Assembly (NCBI GenBank): GCA_024244665.1
Contig: JAAEOI010000087.1
Span: 1-19,717, forward strand
DNA from: Bacteroidota bacterium
GTDB taxonomy: Bacteria; Bacteroidota; Bacteroidia; Bacteroidales; GCA-2748055
Direction of reading: 5' to 3'
Length of the DNA: 19,717 nt
Position numbers and translations under genes: made by a program. Within the stretch, counting starts at the first letter, position 1. Every line of letters begins with the position of its first letter. The notes beneath the pieces were generated by a model. It was not told where the DNA came from, did no database searches, and saw only the letters and a program-made list of their open reading frames with translations. Of this stretch, positions 14,593 to 19,717 are shown piece after piece.

Positions 14593-16368
14593 ATGAGTCT
14601 AGTTAAACTTACAATAGATGGACACAAGGTGGAGGTGCCTGCAGGTACCACCATCTACAAAGCCGCCAGAGAGCTGGATATAGATATCCCGATTCTCTGC
14701 TACATGGATCTGAAGGATCTGAATATTGAAAACAAGCCGGGTGGCTGCAGAATATGTTCTGTGGAGGTAGAAGACAGAAGAAACCTTGCCCCTTCATGTT
14801 CCACCAGTGTGGCTGAAGGCATGGTGGTGAAAACCAACAGCATGCGGGTGATCAATGCCCGGCGGACCGTAATGGAGCTGATCATTTCAGACCACCCGAA
14901 AGATTGCCTTTCATGTGCAAAATCGGGAAACTGTGATCTGCAGGATATGGCTGTTAAGCTTGGAATCAGGGAGATACCCGGGCAGGAGTATGCCGAGATG
15001 TCGACCTACAGGCTTGATACCTCGCCCTCCATTATCAGGGAACTGGACAAGTGTATCATGTGCCGCAGATGCGAGACCATGTGTAATGATTTCCAGACAG
15101 TGGGTGCACTGCATGCAGTGAATCGCGGATTCGACGCGGTTGTTGCTCCTGCTTTCGAGATGAACCTGGAGCACTCTCCCTGTACTTACTGCGGACAGTG
15201 CGTTGCGGTTTGTCCCACAGGTGCCCTTACCGAGGTGGACCACACCGGGAAAGTGATCAGGGCACTGAACGATTCCACCAAAACGGTGATAGTTCAGACT
15301 GCTCCGGCAGTCAGGGCCGCACTTGGAGAAGAGTTTGGCATGGAGCCCGGGACGCGGGTGACCGGCCAGATGGTGACTGCCCTTAAGAATCTTGGTTTTG
15401 ACTATGTTTTTGATACTGATTTTGCTGCCGACCTAACCATAATGGAGGAGGGAACCGAGCTGTTGGACCGTTTGCAAAAGCACCTGGAGGGTGATGAGAA
15501 CGTGAAGCTTCCTATTCTTACATCGTGCTGCCCAGGATGGGTCAACTTTTTCGAGTACAACTATCCCGATCTGAAGGAGGTGCCTTCAACTGCACGCTCA
15601 CCGCAACAGATGTTCGGAGCCATTGCTAAAACCTATTTTGCTGATAAGATAAAGGTTGACCGGAAGGATCTGGTAGTTATCTCCATCATGCCCTGTCTCG
15701 CCAAGAAGTATGAATGCCAGCGTGACGAGTTTGCAGTGGATGGGAATCCCGATGTGGATTACAGTATCTCCACCCGCGAACTTGCCCACCTGATCAAGCA
15801 GGCCAATATGGACCTGAATAAACTGGAGGAGGATGAATTTGATGCGCCCATGGGTGAGTCCTCTGGTGCAGGAGTGATCTTTGGTGCCACCGGTGGTGTG
15901 ATTGAAGCGGCAACCCGTACAGCATACGAACTGCAAACAGGAAAAGCGCTGGAAAAGGTGGATTTCAAACAGCTCCGGGGAATGGAAGGGATCCGGTCTG
16001 CGACAGTTGATTTTGATGGACTCGATATCAATATCGGGATTGCCCACGGACTGGGTAATGCGAGGAAGCTGCTGGATGAGGTGAAGGCCGGTAAATCAAA
16101 ATACCATGCCATCGAGGTGATGGCATGCCCGGGCGGCTGCATCGGTGGCGGCGGTCAGCCGCTTCATCACGGAGATGCTTCCATCCTGAAGGCCAGGACA
16201 AAAGCGATCTACCGGGAGGATGAAGAGAAAGTCATCAGGAAATCTCATGAAAACCCCTCTATCGTGAAGCTTTACGATGAGTTCCTGGGTGAACCTTTGA
16301 GCGAGAAGGCGCATGAACTGCTGCACACGCACTATTTCGATAAGCGTAAAAAGATATTCCAGGTTTAA
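14593..16368 (+). CDS. hydA: HydA, catalytic [FeFe]-hydrogenase subunit
   Basis: 591 residues. Order of cofactor sites: an N-terminal [2Fe-2S] ferredoxin domain (Cys36, Cys52, Cys55, Cys69), a His-Cys3 [4Fe-4S] site (His101, Cys105, Cys108, Cys114), two [4Fe-4S] motifs (Cys154-164 and Cys197-207), then the H-cluster domain. The H-cluster motifs are canonical: TSCCPGW (310-316, with the proton-relay Cys312 and ligand Cys313), MPCLAKKYE (Cys368) and MACPGGCIGGGGQP (Cys512, Cys516). A small-subunit-like tail ends the protein (YREDEEKVIRKSHENP, LYDEFLGEPLS). It reduces protons or oxidises H2 in the cytoplasm as part of HydABC (group A, trimeric type). Activity needs HydE, HydF and HydG, which are not in this window. 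Confidence 0.96.
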   Translation: MSLVKLTIDGHKVEVPAGTTIYKAARELDIDIPILCYMDLKDLNIENKPGGCRICSVEVEDRRNLAPSCSTSVAEGMVVKTNSMRVINARRTVMELIISDHPKDCLSCAKSGNCDLQDMAVKLGIREIPGQEYAEMSTYRLDTSPSIIRELDKCIMCRRCETMCNDFQTVGALHAVNRGFDAVVAPAFEMNLEHSPCTYCGQCVAVCPTGALTEVDHTGKVIRALNDSTKTVIVQTAPAVRAALGEEFGMEPGTRVTGQMVTALKNLGFDYVFDTDFAADLTIMEEGTELLDRLQKHLEGDENVKLPILTSCCPGWVNFFEYNYPDLKEVPSTARSPQQMFGAIAKTYFADKIKVDRKDLVVISIMPCLAKKYECQRDEFAVDGNPDVDYSISTRELAHLIKQANMDLNKLEEDEFDAPMGESSGAGVIFGATGGVIEAATRTAYELQTGKALEKVDFKQLRGMEGIRSATVDFDGLDINIGIAHGLGNARKLLDEVKAGKSKYHAIEVMACPGGCIGGGGQPLHHGDASILKARTKAIYREDEEKVIRKSHENPSIVKLYDEFLGEPLSEKAHELLHTHYFDKRKKIFQV

Positions 16369-16387
16369 TTGGTAAATGATATAAGTT

Positions 16388-16873
16388 ATGTCAAGCGTTA
16401 AAATAGAACTCAGACAGGACCAGATTGATAAGATTTTTGCCATTTGTGAGTCATTTGGCAATCAGGAAGGTGAATTAATCAATGTGCTGCATAAAACCCA
16501 GCATACTTTTGGCTATTTGCCCGCCGAAGTCCAGGAGGTCATTGCCGAGAAGATGGAGATCTCGGCTGCAAAAGTGTATGGTGTAGTCACATTTTACTCC
16601 TTTTTCACCATGATTCCCAAAGGGAAACATCCCATTTCAATTTGCACCGGAACCGCTTGCTATGTAAGAGGTGCTGAGACCGTATTGAATGAATTTAAGA
16701 AGCAGCTGGAAATTGAGGTTGGTGAGACCGATACAAATGGTCTGTTTTCCCTGAGCTGCCTGCGATGTGTAGGGGCCTGTGGCCTTGCTCCTGTTGTACA
16801 GGTGGGTGACAAAACCTATGGCAGGGTTGCAACCGATGATGTGAAAGAAATCATTGCTGAATATTTGAAGTAA
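16388..16873 (+). CDS. hydC: HydC, NuoE-like [2Fe-2S] subunit
   Basis: 161 residues, the usual NuoE length. A helical N-terminal part (HKTQHTFGYLPAEVQEVIAE, KVYGVVTFYSFF) leads to the thioredoxin-like [2Fe-2S] fold with CTGTACYVRGAE (Cys86, Cys91) and CLRCVGACGLAP (Cys127, Cys131). All four cluster ligands are present. HydC docks on HydB in the electron-bifurcating complex. The gene order hydB-hydA-hydC with hydC last differs from the hydC-hydB-hydA order of Thermotoga maritima. It is the last gene of the operon, 19 bases after hydA; a stem-loop follows the stop. Confidence 0.94.
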   Translation: MSSVKIELRQDQIDKIFAICESFGNQEGELINVLHKTQHTFGYLPAEVQEVIAEKMEISAAKVYGVVTFYSFFTMIPKGKHPISICTGTACYVRGAETVLNEFKKQLEIEVGETDTNGLFSLSCLRCVGACGLAPVVQVGDKTYGRVATDDVKEIIAEYLK

Positions 16874-16889
16874 TTTGGTTTGATACGTA

Positions 16890-16930
16890 AGAAGTTACAG
16901 GGATGTGCTGTTAGGTGCATCCCCACTTCT
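16890..16930 (+). terminator. Stem-loop after hydC, possible transcript end
   Basis: AGAAGT (16890-16895) can pair with ACTTCT (16925-16930), and GGGATG (16900-16905) with CATCCC (16918-16923), with a small asymmetric bulge between the two stems and a 6-base loop after extra wobble pairs. No T-run follows, so it may be a transcript-stabilising hairpin rather than a classical terminator. The rest of the non-coding stretch 16874-17058 holds the promoter of the next gene and nothing else that I can identify. Confidence 0.35.
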
Positions 16931-16994
16931 GTAAACACCTTTGGTTGACCTGAAACATTAATTCATCCCCCTAATCGTACCATTGGCCACCTTT

Positions 16995-17026
16995 TTTGTC
17001 ATTGGTTGTGAAAATGCCTATTTTTG
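16995..17026 (+). promoter_or_regulatory. Bacteroidota-type promoter for the TPR lipoprotein
   Basis: TTTG (16995-16998), a 20-base spacer and TATTTTTG (17019-17026) match the -33/-7 consensus TTTG/TAnnTTTG at both elements. This is the best promoter match in the window. It lies 32 bases upstream of the ATG at 17059 and supports that start. Confidence 0.65.
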
Positions 17027-17058
17027 AAGTGGACGTAAGATTGGAAAACTTTGTAAAC

Positions 17059-17835
17059 ATGCGGTTAAGGATTTTAGTACCCTTGCTAGTTGTTTCCTTT
17101 CTTATACACTCTTCCTGTACCCAGGATGAATCGGTGGCATTAATGCCTGTCACCACAGATTCTGAATTGGCACTTGAGTTTTATGAGACCGGAATGCTTG
17201 CTTATGACCAGGTCAAATGGGAGTTGGCATATCATAACCTTGAATTGGCTATAAAGGAAGATTCAGACTTCTTTATGGCCCATTTTTGGATGTATTTTTT
17301 GTCCGGTAAAAGGTCAAAGGAGATTGCTGAAAATGCCCTGATGGTCGAGACCGAACTGAGCGATGGTGAGATGCAGATCCGGACTGCATTCAAATACCTT
17401 CTTGACGGACAGGATATGAAGGTGGTGGAACATCTTCAGAATGCAATTGATCTCTACCCTGGCGATCCTGACGCGCACAAAATTCTCTTTATCCTTCAGT
17501 TTCATTATATCAAGGATTTGGAGTCAGCAGTGAAGTCGATTCGTCGGGCAATTGATGCATGCCCGGACTATTCCGTGGCCTACAATCAGCTTGGTTATGC
17601 ACTGATGTATTTGGAGGAATATGAAGAATCGGAGGAGGCATTTGATAACTACATCAGGCTGGCGCCTAATACGGCCAATCCATACGACTCAAAGGGCGAC
17701 TATTTCATGAGCACAAAGCAGTATGACCTGGCTTATGAGAGCTACATGAAAGCTTATGATATCGATCCTACATTCAGGGTAAGTGAGAAGAAGGCCCTCA
17801 AGGCAATAGGCCTCTATAACTCTTCAAAGAAGTAG
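17059..17835 (+). CDS. TPR-repeat lipoprotein
   Basis: 258 residues from the ATG at 17059. The signal peptide MRLRILVPLLVVSFLIHSSC ends in a lipobox-like SSC, so the mature protein would start at a lipidated Cys followed by TQDES. The rest consists of helical tetratricopeptide repeats; clear units are around YETGMLAYDQVKWELAYHNL, AVKSIRRAIDACPDYSVAYN, YEESEEAFDNYIRLAPNTAN and YDLAYESYMKAYDIDPTFRV. TPR proteins hold protein partners together; nothing in the sequence names the partner. A longer frame from TTG at 16996 is possible but would bury the promoter and the signal peptide. The last 22 bases overlap the convergent DUF3267 gene. Confidence 0.85.
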   Translation: MRLRILVPLLVVSFLIHSSCTQDESVALMPVTTDSELALEFYETGMLAYDQVKWELAYHNLELAIKEDSDFFMAHFWMYFLSGKRSKEIAENALMVETELSDGEMQIRTAFKYLLDGQDMKVVEHLQNAIDLYPGDPDAHKILFILQFHYIKDLESAVKSIRRAIDACPDYSVAYNQLGYALMYLEEYEESEEAFDNYIRLAPNTANPYDSKGDYFMSTKQYDLAYESYMKAYDIDPTFRVSEKKALKAIGLYNSSKK

Positions 17836-18467
17836 CTCATTTTCTTTTCAGGTTCATCAAAGGTGTAGACTTTTCGACCCGACCGGGCAATGAAGCCGGA
17901 GATGGCGAAGTCCCCGATGCACATGATATTGTGACTCAGCAGGAAGAATGCTGAAAACAGGGTACCCCCGGGAAATAGCAGGGTGGTGAGGAGAATGGTG
18001 GAGAGGTTGATGACCACAAAGGGTGTGAGGGCAAGGAGGTGGACCTGGGCTCCAGAAACCGGGTAGCGGTTTGCAGTGACAAAGAATATTAACTGCCCCG
18101 GATCGGCCCCAAAAATGATGTTCCTGGCACCCAGTACCCGGTAGGCCAGGCCATGGAGGAGTTCGTGAACGGGAATGACCAGGATGCTTCCGGCCACAAC
18201 TCCTGCGACTGATTGCCACATTAGCTTTTTCCAGGTCATGGAATGTTCAATCAATCCACTTGCAGAGAATATGAGAATGAACAGAAGTATGGCCACGTTA
18301 ACTGCCATGTAAAGCCAGGAAAAAAAACCTTTTTTCTTAATCTGGCTCATGACGAAGGGAACCATATCCTGGAATCCGAGCTCATATACAAGGCGGTAGG
18401 CCGGGTCGATCCGAAGTGCTTCCACATCCGGCTTCGGCCTCTTTCCCTTGCGGGCTTTCCTATTCAT
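17814..18467 (-). CDS. DUF3267-type zincin-like membrane protein
   Basis: 217 residues. A basic N-terminus is followed by a hydrophobic segment (about 50-68), a second (about 84-100) that runs straight into VHELLHGLAYRVLGA, and further hydrophobic segments at about 143-166 and 169-185. The HELLH motif (His101, Glu102, His105), next to a membrane segment, is the zinc-binding HExxH of DUF3267 proteins, proposed membrane metallopeptidases related to site-2-protease-like enzymes. SHNIMCIGDFAISG near the C-terminus may supply the third metal ligand (Asp), but this is a guess. Substrate unknown. Its 3' end overlaps the TPR lipoprotein gene, and its start faces the EamA transporter across 45 bases. 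Confidence 0.8.
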   Translation of the reverse strand: MNRKARKGKRPKPDVEALRIDPAYRLVYELGFQDMVPFVMSQIKKKGFFSWLYMAVNVAILLFILIFSASGLIEHSMTWKKLMWQSVAGVVAGSILVIPVHELLHGLAYRVLGARNIIFGADPGQLIFFVTANRYPVSGAQVHLLALTPFVVINLSTILLTTLLFPGGTLFSAFFLLSHNIMCIGDFAISGFIARSGRKVYTFDEPEKKMSYFFEEL

Positions 18468-18477
18468 ACGAATTAAC

Positions 18478-18485
18478 TACTTTTG
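18478..18485 (+). promoter_or_regulatory. -7 element for the EamA transporter gene
   Basis: TACTTTTG matches TAnnTTTG and lies 27 bases before the ATG at 18513. A TTTC at 18456-18459, 18 bases upstream, is a weak -33 candidate inside the divergent gene's start region. Confidence 0.45.
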
Positions 18486-18512
18486 GTCACTTGAATGGTG
18501 TGAAATTACTAA

Positions 18513-19412
18513 ATGAACAGGAATCAATCAACCGGTACTTTTTATGCCTTTGGTGCAGCCCTTGCTTTGGCTGCTTCCTTTGTTTTCAGTAAGTCGGTTT
18601 TGAACCAGATCTCCATGGTTCACTTCGGATTGATCTGGTTCTCCATGGGCGTGGCCTGGAATGGAGTCTGGTTTTTAATCCGGAAGGAGTACCGAAAACT
18701 GACGGGTTCTTTTGGTAGAAAAACGCTTGTTGCTCTGCTTATTGCGGTACTTGAGGGGGTGGCAACCGGGCTTTTCTACCTGGCAATTAAGGCCATGGAG
18801 AATCCGGCCGTTGTCTCCTTTATCGGGAATATTGGTCCGGTATTCGTAACATTGATGGGCCTTTCCCTGCTCAGGGAGCGTTTCAGGCAGAGGCAGTTCA
18901 TAGGAATTGTGATTACCATCCTTGGGATATTCGTGATCAACTACAGGCAGGGTGGCTTTGTGGGCTTCACCGATCCGGGGGCAATATATGTGATCGGGGC
19001 CTCATTCCTTTTTGCCCTTGCAACCATTGCTGGCCGGAAGTACCGCGAATACCTGAATCCGGGATATATGTCCCTGATCCGTTCTTTATTGCTGTCCATT
19101 GTTTTGGGCATCCTGTTTTTTCGCCAGGGGGGAGAGGGGATGTTTGATCTCCAGGCTTCTCTGTGGAGGGACCTGCTCCTGGGATCACTGCTGGAGACAC
19201 TCATCGTTATTGTCTTCGCCTACCAGGCATTGAAAATGATTGAAGCCACCAAGACCTCGCTGATAATCAGTTCAAAGGGGGTGTGGACGCTGATACTGGC
19301 CTGGGCCTTCCTGGGGGTTTTCCCCACCGGATTCCAGCTGCTTGGCGGGATCCTGACCCTGGCAGGAGTATGGCTGATTACATGGGGGAAGCCCCTTATT
19401 CGCCGAGGATGA
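18513..19412 (+). CDS. EamA/DMT-superfamily transporter
   Basis: 299 residues with about ten hydrophobic helices in two EamA repeats (roughly 8-145 and 152-292). Typical signatures are the first helix AFGAALALAASFVFSKSVLN, the helix-5 region NPAVVSFIGNIGPVFVTLMG, LLRERFRQRQFIGIVITILG, and the second repeat's IGASFLFALATIAGRKY and LGVFPTGFQLLGGILTLAGV. DMT proteins export or import small metabolites such as amino acids or nucleobases; substrate cannot be predicted. The gene stands alone, and its last 17 bases overlap the convergent gene at the window edge. Confidence 0.88.
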   Translation: MNRNQSTGTFYAFGAALALAASFVFSKSVLNQISMVHFGLIWFSMGVAWNGVWFLIRKEYRKLTGSFGRKTLVALLIAVLEGVATGLFYLAIKAMENPAVVSFIGNIGPVFVTLMGLSLLRERFRQRQFIGIVITILGIFVINYRQGGFVGFTDPGAIYVIGASFLFALATIAGRKYREYLNPGYMSLIRSLLLSIVLGILFFRQGGEGMFDLQASLWRDLLLGSLLETLIVIVFAYQALKMIEATKTSLIISSKGVWTLILAWAFLGVFPTGFQLLGGILTLAGVWLITWGKPLIRRG

Positions 19413-19717
19413 AAGAATAGGGAGAGTGGCGTTCCGCTTTCTGTGCATACTTCCTTGCCTCATTGTGCAGTCCTCTCGCTTCATGCAGGCGTGAGAGCCC
19501 CATATATCCGATCGCTTTGAAAATATCTGCAAATGGCCCTATGGAGTCGGCCATCTCAATAGTTGAGAGGTATCGGTCTCCCGCAACCTTATCATAGCCA
19601 GTCACTTCCTTCAGGGTACCTGCTGTCATGAGCCTGATCATCTCGCTGTAGTCATCCTCCTGCCCGTCCATCATCCGGATCACCTCTTTCACCTGTTCGT
19701 ACCTGTGCTGGTGCAGA
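19396..19717 (-). CDS. C-terminal end of an unknown, probably TPR-like helical protein (5' truncated)
   Basis: The frame is open to the window edge; about 106 residues are visible, so the start lies outside. A GTG at 19692 would permit an internal start but there is no reason to prefer it. The visible part is all-helical (YSEMIRLMTAGTLKEVTGYD, ADIFKAIGYMGLSRLHEARG, NEARKYAQKAERHSPYSFIL). The last 45 residues look like one tetratricopeptide-type helix pair, here with AxxYAxKAxRHSP. No enzyme motif is visible and I do not recognise the family. It converges on the EamA gene, overlapping by 17 bases. Confidence 0.6.
   Translation of the reverse strand, partial: LHQHRYEQVKEVIRMMDGQEDDYSEMIRLMTAGTLKEVTGYDKVAGDRYLSTIEMADSIGPFADIFKAIGYMGLSRLHEARGLHNEARKYAQKAERHSPYSFILGE

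Overview
The window looks like chromosomal DNA of an anaerobic, fermentative member of the Bacteroidota, probably in the Bacteroidales/Marinilabiliales. The first gene ends in a gliding-motility/type IX secretion (CHU_C-like) C-terminal domain and is followed by a PorP/SprF-family protein. A LytS/LytTR sensor pair sits next to a LiaF-like protein. Several genes are preceded by the Bacteroidota-type -7 element TAnnTTTG. The assignment rests on gene content and promoter style only; no database search was possible.

Layout. 2-3675: the 3' part of a very large secreted repeat protein, translationally coupled to a PorP/SprF outer-membrane partner, followed by a hairpin terminator. 3744-6727: an operon of a LiaF-like membrane protein, a LytS-type histidine kinase, a LytTR response regulator and a divergent GroES-like protein. 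6720-7743 (minus): an SPFH/band-7 membrane protein and a 54-residue ribbon-helix-helix protein, with a 32-bp near-palindrome just upstream that is a natural candidate operator. 7832-8422 (minus): 3-methyladenine DNA glycosylase I. 8577-16873: a ten-gene [FeFe]-hydrogenase operon. 17059-19717: a TPR lipoprotein, a DUF3267 zincin-like membrane protein (minus), an EamA/DMT transporter, and the 3' end of a TPR-like protein (minus).

The hydrogenase operon is the highlight. Its last three genes encode a HydB/HydA/HydC complex of the trimeric NAD-linked, electron-bifurcating type (H2 production from NADH plus reduced ferredoxin, or the reverse). The seven genes in front look like a sensing and signalling module: two DRTGG-domain proteins, two GHKL ATPases, a PHP-domain phosphoesterase, a small [2Fe-2S] thioredoxin-fold protein, and an [FeFe]-hydrogenase-like protein. 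The last keeps four cysteines in the positions that bind the H-cluster but has Phe where catalytic enzymes have the proton-relay Cys. The module could report H2 or redox state and tune expression or activity of HydABC. Similar gene sets are known beside hydrogenases in Firmicutes and Thermotogae, but how they signal is, to my knowledge, not worked out. No maturases (HydE/F/G) are in the window.

No rRNA, tRNA, CRISPR array, insertion sequence or integrase was seen. The coding density is high, and three convergent gene pairs overlap at their 3' ends.
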